Origin: Brachypodium distachyon
Lineage: Eukaryota > Streptophyta > Magnoliopsida > Poales > Poaceae
Reading direction: 5' to 3'
Assembly (NCBI RefSeq): GCF_000005505.3
Contig: NC_016132.3
Location: 13,692,501 to 13,756,500 of the forward strand
Length of the DNA: 64,000 nt
Shown: piece by piece, positions 34,198 to 44,804 of the stretch
How the letters are laid out: every line of letters begins with the position of its first letter
Numbering within the stretch: the stretch's first letter is position 1
Position numbers and translations under genes: made by a program
The notes under the pieces: model-generated
What the model was told of the DNA's origin: nothing
Database searches by the model: none
Seen by the model: only the letters and a program-made list of their open reading frames with translations

Positions 34198-34590
34198 ATA
34201 TTTTTTAGGGAAAAGGCAAACTTTATTCAACTCTCGTCTGTAAAGGAATACATACAATATTCCGGACATCTAAAAGCCAAATATGATGGCCAAACGAGAG
34301 CGGAGAAGCCGCTTTAGCTAAGTTATGAGCATCAAAATTAAATGTTCTATTTTCATGAATAAACGCCACCTCCTGAAAATGCTCATTTCTTGTCCCAATG
34401 TCCCTGATAATTGCAGCGTAGTAGCCCAGATCCTCCGTCCGAAGGTTCTTGATAACAGAGAGGCAATCCGACGCCACACATACCTTAGTAAGATTCAGGC
34501 CCGCAGCCAAAGATAGAGCCTCACCACACGCCATTGCTTCTAGCGTCGTTGGGTCCGTCAAGCGTGGAACGGTAACCGCCGAAGCCCCAA
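34198..34590 (-). mobile_element. 5'-truncated LINE insertion carrying an RNase H-like domain
   Basis: An 11-bp target duplication ATCCAATTTAG flanks it exactly (34187-34197 and 34591-34601). Read on the minus strand it starts abruptly inside an open frame and ends in a short A-rich tail, as expected for target-primed reverse transcription. The frame (34590-34223) encodes a plant RNase H-type domain: LTDPTTLEAMACGEALSLAA, SDCLSVIKNL, then FNFDAHNLAK. The conserved E of LEAMACGEAL, the D of SDCLSV and the D of FDAHNLAK are present. It is a fragment, not a functional gene. Confidence 0.8.
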
Positions 34591-34601
34591 ATCCAATTTA
34601 G

Positions 34602-35037
34602 GCAGGTTGGCCCCAACCTGATTTTGTGGTGCAGCCAACCAAATTTCACGTTTGGTTAGGAGGTAACGTGCCAATGATAGGCCTAAAAAAAAACGTGCCA
34701 ATGATAAAGCTCCCGCTACGCATTTGGGCTGGGCTGACCGCTACTAAAACATCTTGCCTGGCAATTTCGGCCCGAAGGTGCTAGCGTCACTTCAACCCGT
34801 CGACCATGAGCCGAGTGGCTGCCCACCGCGCACTGACCGAATTTAAGCTCGACGTACGAAAATGGCGTTCCGACCGCGACCTCCAACTCCCCAACAACCA
34901 GATTGGCGCCAAATCAATCTGGCCGCGCGCGACTGACAGAGACCCGCCATAAATACCCACAGCACCCCAACCGCCGCTCGTGCTCTGCAATTGCCAAATG
35001 CCATGCCAACTCCCGCACGCCAACACACCCCATCACC
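34602..35037. other. Upstream region of the LEA_2 membrane protein gene
   Basis: Contains CAACCAAATTTCACGTTTGG near 34640, related to the GTGTTTGGTTGAAG sequence left of the LINE insertion; the LINE probably entered an older transposon with such ends. A TATA-like CATAAATAC at ~34948 precedes the ATG by about 90 bp. Confidence 0.5.
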
Positions 35038-35781
35038 ATGGCCGATTCCACGCCCAAGAAATCCAGCAGCAAAGCTTCCGATCCCGAGCCCAAGACCAAG
35101 AGCAAAGCCAAGACTATCAACGCCGATGACGCGCGCGCAGGCGATTTGATCGCGAAGCCGGCCGGGCAACACCGGCGCCGTGTGCTGCTGCGGCGCGCGT
35201 GCTGCGCCCTGGCCGCGGTCACCGCGACGGGCGCCGTGGCGATTCTGGCGCTGTCTCTCACGGTGCTCAAGGTCCGCGACCCGAGCCTGACCATGTCGTC
35301 CCTCGCCGTGGACCGCTTCCGCGTCTCCTTCCTCCCGCAGCTGCGGATCAACGCCACGCTCTCCGCGGCGCTCCTCATCGGCAACCCCAACTACGAGTCC
35401 ATGCGCTTCGGCGCCAGCACCACCGAGATCTTCCTCCTCGACGCCCATGCCGATGCCGATGGCGTCGTGGTCGGCGTGGGCAGCGCGCCCCCGGGGCTGG
35501 CATCGGCGCGGGGCGAGAGCGAGGTGCGAGCCGCCGTGGACGTGTTCGTGGACAGGGTGCTCGCGCCAGAGGTGGTCCGAGAGGTCTTGCTGGGCGGCCG
35601 CGGCGAGGTGCGGCTGGCGAGCCGCACGGCGGTGGACGGCAGAATCAGCGTGCTCGGCGGGCTCTACGGAAGGCGCACCGTGCGCGTCGCCATGCGCTGC
35701 CGCGTCGTGCTGCGCGTGTCGCTGGCCGCCGTCGTCGTCGCCGACGGCTCGCCGTCCTGCGTCGCCGAGTTTGGGCGCTGA
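35038..35781 (+). CDS. LEA_2 domain membrane protein (NHL/hydroxyproline-rich LEA family)
   Basis: Single-exon, 247 aa. The basic cytosolic N-terminus is Lys/Ser-rich (PKKSSSKASDPEPKTKSKAK). One transmembrane helix lies at residues ~54-77 (CCALAAVTATGAVAILALSL). The LEA_2 (WHy) domain follows, with LRINATLSAALLIGNPNYES and GRISVLGGLYGRRTVRVAMR. This is the organisation of NDR1/HIN1-like and LEA glycoprotein-family proteins, often linked to defence or osmotic stress. I start at ATG 35038 (ACC-ATG-GCC); the frame is open 45 codons further upstream but that part has no family similarity. The other LEA_2 gene (29378-29980) is 5 kb away and only distantly related. Confidence 0.85.
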   Translation: MADSTPKKSSSKASDPEPKTKSKAKTINADDARAGDLIAKPAGQHRRRVLLRRACCALAAVTATGAVAILALSLTVLKVRDPSLTMSSLAVDRFRVSFLPQLRINATLSAALLIGNPNYESMRFGASTTEIFLLDAHADADGVVVGVGSAPPGLASARGESEVRAAVDVFVDRVLAPEVVREVLLGGRGEVRLASRTAVDGRISVLGGLYGRRTVRVAMRCRVVLRVSLAAVVVADGSPSCVAEFGR

Positions 35782-36211
35782 GCTTCGTGTTGCGCGATGT
35801 GTTGCTGCTGATTAATCTGCTCGTATTTTTTTTAACCATCCATGCCTCCCTCTGGCCTCTGCCTTGCAAGACAACTCTGACGACATCTTCGTTTCACTAT
35901 TTTACCACATGTTTTATGAAGAATTTTCAGCTGAGTAATGATGAAATTGTGATCCTAGTTTGGAGCGGATTCTTTTAATTTCCTGATTTTGGAAGATGGA
36001 AGATGTTAAATGTACACTCCTTTTGACTAAGAGCCAAAGATATCAACGTGGCCGTTGAAACAAGCTAGCCGCCGCAGCGAGATTGACCTGCTTAGCTGAC
36101 AACTCCACAACAGTGTTTGGTTTGGAAATGAAATCATTTCGTGCTCTCACAATCACCCATAAATCTTAATGGGTCGCCCTGCTGCTCCGTACGTCGTCGA
36201 CACACATCTTT

Positions 36212-37081
36212 TGTTAGAATTTTTGGGCTGATCAGCCAAGTCCAAGTTTTAATAAATTCTAAAAAATCTCAAAATCCCGTTCATGAAGTGGGATGAGAGG
36301 AATGGGAAGAGAATAGTCACACCTTGCTAGTTTAGAGTGAGTGAGAACAACATATAAGGGATGTTGTTTCTCAACTGTTGAGCAACTGAGCAATCGAAAT
36401 CCCCACGCACGCTCCTCCTCCGCTCGCCTCGCCACGCCACTCGTTTCGTTGATCGAGTTCGAGCCGGACCTCTTATCTTTTTGTCACGCGCGCGAGGTAT
36501 TTTTGGAATCTGTTACGGACGCGTGCAGATTTTGTGAAGTCGGTTCAGGTTTCCTAAACCGAACCGACTTATACCTGCGTGACTATATATACAGCCGTCC
36601 GTCCCTCCGATCAGTACGTAACACAACCGCGCTAGGGTTTCGCCTGTCTCTCGCTTTTGCGCCGTCGTCGTAGTCTACTCCATCCCGAGCAGGTCTCTGG
36701 AACCTTTCGCCTTTGTGATCCTGTACGGGAGAGGGCGAATAAGGTTTTTGGGAAGCACTCCGCGCGAATGCTCGCTTTCCTGCAACCACGAGTCGTCTGC
36801 CTTCTCGATTCGGCGGGTCCGCGACGCGCCGCCGTCTTCTTCGTCAACAACTTCGTCAAGCGAATGTAACAGCAACGGCTTTCTCTCCACCGCAACAGTA
36901 CGTACATTGTGATTCGATTTGTCGTTTAGTTATGATCTGCGAGTTCATATTGCTGTTCGTTGTGCTGTTTAATACTTCTAGTATTTTCGAGATGCATCTG
37001 CTAGTTGCTACTGTCATCATGATCTATATTCTGGAATTATTCATTGAATTGTTATTCTCGAAATTGCTTAATTTTCCAACA
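36212..37081 (+). repeat. 5' LTR of copia element
   Basis: 870 bp. Contains a TATATATAC stretch at ~36585 and a downstream C-rich leader. Aligns with 41569-42395 with substitutions and indels. Confidence 0.88.
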
Positions 37082-37120
37082 ATCCAAAAATCTTATTGTA
37101 AGTAATTTTCTGATTTAACT

Positions 37121-37951
37121 ATGGGTTTAGCCGATGCATTGAAGCCGGATAAATTTTCCGAGATGTACTTCAAGAGATGGCAATTAAAGGCCATGCTCTG
37201 GTTGCAGACTCTGAAAGTATTCTGGGTGACAGACGGCAAACCAGAGGGAGATTTATCTGAGGAAACTCAGAAAAAATTTCAAGATGCCAATGTTGCCTTT
37301 AGACGATGCATTCTGAGTGTTCTTTCTGTCCGTCTTTATGATGTGTATATGCACATAGAAGACGGGAAGGAGCTGTGGGATGCACGGGATGCTAAATTCG
37401 GTGCAACCGATGCAGCCAGTGAATTGTATACCATGGAGTCGCTGAACGAGTACAAGATGGATAACCGTTCTATAGTTGAACATGCGCATGAGATACAGAT
37501 CATTGTGAGAGATCTCAAACTTCTCAAGTGTGATTTACCCGACAAGTACGTGGCTGGGTGATTTATTGCAAAGTTACCTCCCGCGTGGAGGAACTTCGCC
37601 ACGTCTCTAAAACACAAGAGACAAGAGATATCAGTTGAACAACTGATAGCGTCCCTTGTTGTTGAAGAGAAAGCTCGGGCTAAGGACACCACTGAGAAGT
37701 CTGTTGATTTTCCGTCTAACGCCAGTATGGTACAGAGGAACTTTCACGGCAACGAAAAGAACAAAGGGAAGAAGTCCGCTGTTGTTAACAACAAGCCTGC
37801 GCAAACTACTACCTTCAAGAAGAAGAAGAAAGTAAACAAAGGCGAGATGAATTGTTTCACCTGTGGACAGCTCGGCCACTTTTCCAGAGACTGTTCTGAT
37901 CGTGCAGATCGGAGAGGGAAAACGGGGCAGAAGACTGTCAACAAGTCGTGA
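37121..37951 (+). pseudogene. copia gag pseudogene
   Basis: Starts at an ATG 40 bp after the 5' LTR. The N-terminal part is the copia gag (UBN2-like) domain. An in-frame TGA at 37559-37561 interrupts it, after which the same frame continues. The CX2CX4HX4C zinc knuckle (CFTCGQLGHFSRDC) lies near 37855-37900. The frame ends at TGA 37949-37951, and the following pol frame differs by one. Confidence 0.85.
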
Positions 37952-40900
37952 CCGCTAGCGACACTGACACGTACGGTATTTTACCTACTGTAATTTCAGT
38001 GTTTCAATCTCCATGTTGGTGGATTGATACGGGTGCTAATGTTCATGTATGTTCTCACATCTCTTTGTTTAATTATTACCAGCATGGAAGGGATTCAACC
38101 GTCTTGATGGGGAACGGGTCGCATGCAGCTGTTCGTGCTGTTGGTACGGTCGATCTGAAGTTTATTTCGGGAAAGATCGTGCGGCTAAGGAACGTAATGC
38201 ATGTCCCCTCCATGAACAAGAATCTCGTTAGCGGTTCCCTTTTATGTAGAGATGGTTTTAAGGTAGTTTTAGAGTCTAATAAAGTGGTTGTGTCCAAACA
38301 TGGACAATTTATTGGTAAAGGCTATGAGTGCGGAGACTTGTTCCGTTTTTCCCTTTCTGATTTTAGTGACATGTCAGTAAACCATATGTTTGTTTGGCAC
38401 TCTCGTTTATGTCATGTTAATTTTGGTTTAATGTCTCGGCTATCCACTATGAGTTTAATTCCTACTTTCACCATTGCCAAAGGTTCTAAGTGCCATAGTT
38501 GTGTGCAATCAAAGCAACCTCGAAAGCCCCACACGGCGGCCGAGAAGAGAAATCTGGCACCTCTAGAACTCATGCATTCTGATCTTTGTGAGATGAGTGG
38601 TGTGTTGACAAAAGGTGGAAAGATATATTTCATGACGTTAATTGATGATGCTACTAGATTCTGCTATGTTTATTTGTTGCGAACTAAAGATGAGGCTTTA
38701 GACTACTTTAAAATCTATAAGGCTGAAGTTGAAAATCAATTGGAGAGAAAGATCAAACGTGTTAGGTCGGATCGTGGTGGCGAGTATTTTTCCAATGTAT
38801 TTGATAAATTTTGTGCGGAACATGGTATTATTCATGAGAGGACGCCTCCCTATTCTCCCCAATCAAACGGGGTCGCCGAGAGGAAAACCCGCACACTGAC
38901 TGACTTGATGAATTCCATGTTAGCCACTGCCGGTTTATCTAAGGCATGTGGAGGGGGGGGGGGCGCTACTGACTTCATGTCATGTCCTGAATAAAGTCCC
39001 AAACAAAAATAAAGAGAATACTCCCTACGAGGAGTGGATTGGAAGAAAGCCATCATTTTCTTACTTGCGCACTTTGGGATGTTTGGCTAAAGTCAACGTT
39101 CCAATTCCCAAGAAACGCAAGCTCGGACCGAAGACAATGGATTGTATCTTTCTAGGCTATGCTCAGCGGAGCGTGGGCTATAGATTCTTAGTAGTTAAAT
39201 CCGAGGTACCTGATATGCATGTTGATACTATTATGAAATCTCGTGATGCAACATTTTTTGAGAACATTTTTCCTATGAAAGATATGCATAGCATTGCTAG
39301 AATTTCTTCTGAAATATTACCTGAGTCTAGCATACCTGAATCTAATACATCTGATAATGAATCTGAACATCCAGAGGATGACGTTGAGAAGGATGACAAT
39401 GAAGCTCCTTCCAGGAGTAAGAGACGAAGGATTGCAAAATCCTTCGGTGATGACTTCATTGTGTACCTTGTGGAGGATAGTCCCAAAACCATTGCAGAGG
39501 CATATGCATCTCCGGATGCAGATGACTGGAAAGAAGCTGTCCAGAGTGAGATGGACTCCATTCTTTCTAATGGGGGTTGGGAGCTATCTGAACGACCCCA
39601 CGGTTGTAAGCCAGTAGGCTGCAAGTGGGTGTTCAAGAAGAAGCTAAGGCCTGACGGTACTATTGAAAAGTATAAGGCACGGCTTGTGGCGAAAGGCTAC
39701 ACTCAGAAAGAAGGCGAAGATTACTTCGACACCTATTCACCCATTGCTAGACTTACCATCATTCGAGTACTACTATCCCTGGCTGCCTCCTATGGTCTTG
39801 TCGTTCATCAAATGGACGTAAAGACAGATTTCCTTAACGGAGAGTTGGAAGAGAAATTTACATGGAACAACCAGATGGATTTGTGGTAAAGGGTGAAGAG
39901 AGAAAAGTGTGCAAGTTACTAAAATCTTTGTATGGACTAAAACAAGCACCTAAGCAATGGCACGAGAAGTTTGACAGAACTTTAACTTCTGCAGGCTTTG
40001 TCATTAATGAGGCTGATAGATGTGTGTACTATCGCCATGGTGGGGGCGAAAGTGTTATTTTGTGTTTCTACGTGGATGATATTCTGATTTTTGGTACAAA
40101 CATAAAAGTGATAAATGAGGTCAAGTCGTTTCTATCAAATTGCTTTGATATGAAAAATCTGAGAGAGGCTGATGTTATTCTTAACATTAAGCTGGTTAAG
40201 GATGAGAGTGGAATTACTTTGTTGCAATCCCACTATGTTGAGAAGGTCTTGAGTCCCTTCGGTTTTACTGACAGCAAACCTTCACCAACACCTTATGACC
40301 CCAGCGTGATACTCAGAAAGAACAATAGAGAAGGGAAAGATCAATTGAGATACTCTCAAATAATCGGTTCCGTTATGTACTTAGCTAGTGCCACGAGGCC
40401 TGATATCTCTTTTGCTGTGAGCAAATTTTAAAGTAGTTTCACGTCAAACCCGGCTATAGATCATTGGTGTGCACTAGAAAGGATATTGCGCTATCTAAAA
40501 GGTACGATGAGTTATGTAATACATTATTCAGGGCATCCAGCTGTGCTTGAGTGATATTGTGATTCAAACTGGATCTCTGAAGCAGATGATCTCTACACCA
40601 CAACCGAGTATGCCTTCATACTTGGTGGCGGTGTAGTATCATGGAGATCTTGCAAACAGACCATATTGACGAGGTCAACTATGGAAGCAGAGCTTGCTGC
40701 TTTAGATACAGCCACCTTTGAGGCAGAGTGGCTTAGAGATCTTTTGATGGACTTGCAGGTGGTTGAAAAACCAGTGCCGGCTATTCTAATGAACTGTGAT
40801 AATCAAACGGTTATTACTAAAGTAAACAGTTCAAAGGATAACGCGAAGTCATCAAAACACGTGAGGAGACGTGCGCAGTCTGTCAGGAAATTGAAAAACT

Positions 40901-41034
40901 TCGGAGTGATAACTGTTACATATATTCAAATAGAGAAAAACCTGGCAGATCCCTTTACCAAGAGACTATCACGTAATGTGATAGAGAGTGCATCGAGGGA
41001 GATGGGGTTGAGACCCATGAATGTTGTGCCATAG
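37948..41034 (+). pseudogene. copia pol pseudogene (protease, integrase, RT, RNase H)
   Basis: The protease motif DTGAN is near 38026. The integrase has a His/Cys zinc region (38398-38510) followed by the catalytic domain with its acidic residues. The reverse transcriptase spans about 39500-40400 with YVDD near 40072. RNase H (STMEAELAALD) is near 40680. Breaks: an 11-G run at 38953-38963 shifts the frame; a second frameshift lies near 39855; in-frame stops are at 40429-40431 and 40552-40554. The product cannot be made as a single polyprotein. Confidence 0.88.
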
Positions 41035-41568
41035 TGGTAACCCAACCTATGTGATCGGAGATCCCGTGAAGTAGGATCTGAGAAGAACGAAGCTATCGGT
41101 ATACAGAGGAGAGTATGTTATAACCCTCTCTATGTGAAGATGTGCGACTCTCAAATTACTGTAAGGCACGTTGGCGACATGCCTTAATGTGTTCATTGCG
41201 GCTATGAGTAGCGAAAGATGTTGTCCTACAGAGTATTCTTGAAAAAACACACATATATGAGTCAGACTGTCTAACGTCGCAGTCTATGAGATTTGGGTGA
41301 TTTCTAGTAACTCATGAAGAGACCACGGAGTATGACGCATATGCTCCACCCGCGGGGTAGACTACTGTTAGCCCAGTACTGGTTGACTTTGAGTGAAACT
41401 ATTTCACGCCAGCTTGCAATTCAAGGCTTAGTCCATTGTGAGTGATGGATGTAACTTAAAGTTCTAGGCAGAAGTTCAACTTAACAGTCTCTGCCGAAAC
41501 ACTAGTATATAAACAAGTAGCGAGAACAGGTAAATCTCTAAATGGGTATTTGAGATCTGGTGGGGGAT

Positions 41569-42395
41569 TGTTACAATTTGGTGGGCCTGATCAGCCCAAG
41601 CCCAAGTTTTAATAAATTCTGAAAAATCTCAAAGGCCCATTCATGAAGTGGGATGAGGGGAGTGGGAAGAGAATAGTCCCACCTTGCTAGTTTAGAGTGA
41701 GTGAGACCAACATATAAGGAATGTTGTTTCTCACCTATTGAGCAACTGAGCAAGGGAAATCACCACGCACGCTCCTCCTCCTCCTCCTCCGCCTGCCTCG
41801 TCACGACGCGCGCGCGCCGCGTTTCGTGGATCGAGCCCGAGCCCGAGCCGTGCCGTTGCGGTGCGGTGCGGTGCCGGGCCTCTTATCACGCGCGCGAGGT
41901 ATTTTTACAAATCAGTTACGGACGCGTGATCGGTTCAGGTTTCCTAAACCGAACCGACCTATACATGCGTGACTATATATACAGCCGCCCGTCCCTCGGG
42001 GGAGCAGGTCTCCGGAACCTTTCACCTTTGCGATCCTGTACGGGAGAGGGCGAATAAGGTTTTTGGGAAGCGCTCCGCACGACTGCTCGCTTCCCTGTAA
42101 CCACGGGTCGTCTGCCTTCTCAATTCGGCGGGTGCGCGACCGCCGCCATCTTCTTCGTCATCAACTTCGTCAAGCGAACGTAACAGCAACGGCTTCCTCT
42201 CCACCGTAACAGTACGTACATTGTGATTCGATCTGTTGTTTAGTTATGATCTGCGAGTTCATATTGCTGTTCGTTGTGCCGTTTAATACTTCTAGTATTT
42301 TCGAGATGCATCTGCTAGTTGCTACTGTCGTCATGATCTATATTCTGGAATTATTCATTGAATTGTTATTCTCGAAATTGCTTAATTTTCTATCA
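41569..42395 (+). repeat. 3' LTR of copia element
   Basis: 827 bp, preceded by the polypurine tract. Compared with the 5' LTR it lacks ~75 bp around 42000 and has an extra GC-rich stretch near 41805. The LINE sequence begins directly at its right edge. Confidence 0.88.
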
Positions 42396-42396
42396 T

Positions 42397-44063
42397 CCTT
42401 GTGGACCTGCAGGTGTCGGAGGCCATCCTTCACCGACGCGGCCTCCGGCAGGGTGATCCCCTCTCTTCCTTGCTATTCATAATTGTGATGGACTGCCTCA
42501 GAGCTTTGATCAATGCTGCGGAGAGGACTACTCTTTTGCTTCCGATTGGTAGACGCCCGTTGACCCGAAGGATCTCCATTTATGCAGACGATGTCATCCT
42601 ATTTTTTTAATGCTTCGGCTATGGAAGCATCTCATTTCAGTGCTATTCTCAAGCTGTTTGGCAATGCTACGGGGCTTCAAATAAACCTCAGGAAGAGCTC
42701 TATGTTCAGTATTAGTTGCAGTCTGGAGGTGGCAGCGGCCCAATTCGCTGATGTGCTCCCATGCTCGGTGGCGACCTTCCCTTGCACTTATGTGGGCATG
42801 CCTCTCTCGATCTCGCGCCTGAGACGTTCTAATTTCCAGCCGATCATCGACAAGGTGGCCAAGCGCCTTGCTGGATGGCAGGGCCGCCTCCTATCCACCG
42901 TCGGTAAACTCGTTCTCGTCAACTCGGTTCTGTCGGCGCTCCCTACCTTCCAGATGGTGGCGATGGCTCAGCCGGTCTGGGCCTTGAAGCAGATTGATAA
43001 ACTCCGCTGGGCTTTTCTATGGACGGGCTCAGATAGCTGTCCGGGAGCTAGGTGCCTTGTCGCCTGGTCTAAGGTCTATGTTCCCAAGTCGCTAGGGGTG
43101 CTCAGTATCCCGGATCTCGCGATGCATGGCAGAGCTCTTCGCGTGAGGTGGCTATGGAAGTGCTGGGGCGGCGCTGATCCGGAGCGGTTCAATATGTTCA
43201 GCAATGATCCCTCCACCTTGGCTCTTTTTCATGTTGGGACCAGATTTGTGATTGGCAATGGGGCTAGATGTTCTTTCTGGCACGATCCTTGGCTTAGTAG
43301 CTGCACTCTCAAAAGTCAGTTCTCGCAGCTCTACGCTTTCTCCTCTTGCAAGAAGATTTCTGTCAAGGAGGCCTTAGTGGAGCAGCGTTGGGTCGCGGCA
43401 ATCAGGCGGGAGCCGGGCCCAAGGGTTCTTGCTGAGTTCGTCGACCTCTGGATTCGTTTGAGAGACGTCCATCTGTCAGATGAGACGGACATGATCCTTT
43501 GGAAATTCAATATGTCCGGCACCTACACTGCTTCCTCTACTTATGGTATGCAATTCCATGGCCGTTCCACCCCTAGTATGGGTGCTCTAATTTGGCCGGT
43601 GAGGATCCCCCTGAAAGTTCGCTTCTTTGCTTGGACGGCGCTTCAAAATCGTTGTCTCACCGCTGACCGCCTTGCCCGCAAAGGAATTGACCATGATCCG
43701 GTTTGCAAGTTCGGTAGAAGCTCGTCGGAGGATGCGCAGCACCTGTTCATCGGTTGCCCGTCCGTGGCGAACCTATGTGATGAGCTGTTGCGGCTGTGGA
43801 ACCTGCCACCTGAATGGCGTGGTACACGGGATAGTTCGATGGTGGAGCACTGGACTATCTGTGATGATGGCGCTACCTCGTCTGTGGCTAGGGAGCGGCT
43901 TGGCGTCTTCTTCATGCTCTTCTGGTGGACGGTTTGGAAGGAAAGAAATGACACGACGTTCAATGCGAAGCGTTCCACCAACTCGTCGATCATCGGCTTC
44001 GCCGTTGAGGAGATTGCGGCATGGCGATTCGCCGTGCACAAGGGAGCTAGCCTTATCCCATGA
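42397..44063 (+). pseudogene. LINE ORF2 fragment (reverse transcriptase C-half and zf-RVT)
   Basis: The first frame carries HRRGLRQGDPLSSLLF and the catalytic YADD (YADDVILFF), then terminates at 42608-42610 in a run of seven Ts. The +1-shifted frame continues for ~490 codons to 44063. It includes the thumb region (LAGWQGRLLSTVGKLVLVNS) and the zinc-binding reverse-transcriptase domain (VRFFAWTALQNRCLTADRLA, then CPSVANLC). The T-run thus separates catalytic core and C-terminus. The 5' half of ORF2, with endonuclease, is missing. Confidence 0.85.
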
Positions 44064-44243
44064 TTGAGAAGTTCTGGTTCCACCGAGTTAGACCTCACGA
44101 GTAATTCCTTTTGTTGCCGGTCTTTACCGATCTCTGTATATACCTCTTTGTTATTTGCCGTTTATGGACTGTTGAGACTTTTATATATCCTCCTTGCTTA
44201 ATCAATGAATCACAACCGTGTTGCTTTTCGTAAAAAAAAAAAA
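42397..44243 (+). mobile_element. 5'-truncated LINE, 3' half with A-tail
   Basis: Starts at the right edge of the copia 3' LTR, already inside the reverse transcriptase, and runs through ORF2 to a stop at 44061-44063. The 3' UTR ends in an A(12) tail at 44232-44243. I found no target duplication matching the sequence after the tail. Confidence 0.85.
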
Positions 44244-44804
44244 GTTGATTCGTCTCATTTGGTTTCCCAAAAAAGAAGAAGGCAAGAACACTTTGTTTAT
44301 GAGATAGACAGACCGGGCCATGGTTAATGGTCCACGTTGGTTGAACTATGGCCATATCGATCTCCTTCCTCTTAATGGGCCTGATTACCTTTGACCTCAG
44401 CTTTGTCCATCGTTTATTTTTATTTATTTTTGAGGGAAAAGACTGTAGGCAAAATGTTGCCTACAGACATATATTAATAAATGGAAAGTATCTGTACAGA
44501 AATAATGAAAAATGGGCCAAAGTGCCCAACATCGTTTGATTTTTCATTTTATCTTGAAGCGACCGGCTGGGGATTTCTCGTTACATCTTCAGTACTACGG
44601 CCCTCGCCGCCACCACTGTAGTTGAGGCCAAGGGATGGCAGCTCTTAACTACTGAATACTGATACGTGGATTGCAAATTATTCAACCGAAGTGGACCTTT
44701 ACAAGTCACCCGTGATCGATTCATGAATGTAACCTTGATAAATGAAACCTTATGACTACTCTTGGTGGTTACGAAGCATGCACTTGCAAGGGAAAATTAA
44801 AGAA
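44244..44804. other. Intergenic between LINE and GT31 gene
   Basis: No gene seen. A perfect hairpin (CTGTAGGCAA, loop AATG, TTGCCTACAG) lies at 44443-44466. It follows a T-rich stretch ending TGAGGGAAAAG that resembles the tail side of the LINE insertion at 34198-34590 (TTTTTTAGGGAAAAG), so a further short minus-strand retroelement tail is possible. Confidence 0.45.

Larger units (their letters stand above)
36212..42395 (+). mobile_element. Decayed Ty1-copia LTR retrotransposon
   Basis: About 6.2 kb. LTRs at 36212-37081 and 41569-42395 begin TGTTA and end ACA/TCA. A polypurine tract (GGTGGGGGAT) precedes the 3' LTR. The order gag, zinc knuckle, protease, integrase, reverse transcriptase, RNase H is that of Ty1-copia. 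The left flank is TCTTT and the right flank TCCTT, a 4-of-5 match as target duplication. I do not see the usual tRNA-Met primer-binding site after the 5' LTR. The coding part is broken by several stops and frameshifts (see gag and pol entries). The 3' LTR lacks about 75 bp present in the 5' LTR (36607-36685). The insertion is therefore not recent. Confidence 0.92.

Noticed and set aside
34903..35037. 45-codon N-terminal extension of the LEA_2 gene
   Set aside because: Contains the TATA-like sequence and no family similarity; the ATG at 35038 has better context.
35199..35978. 259-codon frame overlapping the LEA_2 membrane protein gene in another register
   Set aside because: Arg/Ala-rich shadow of GC-rich codons; the chosen frame has a transmembrane helix and LEA_2 motifs.
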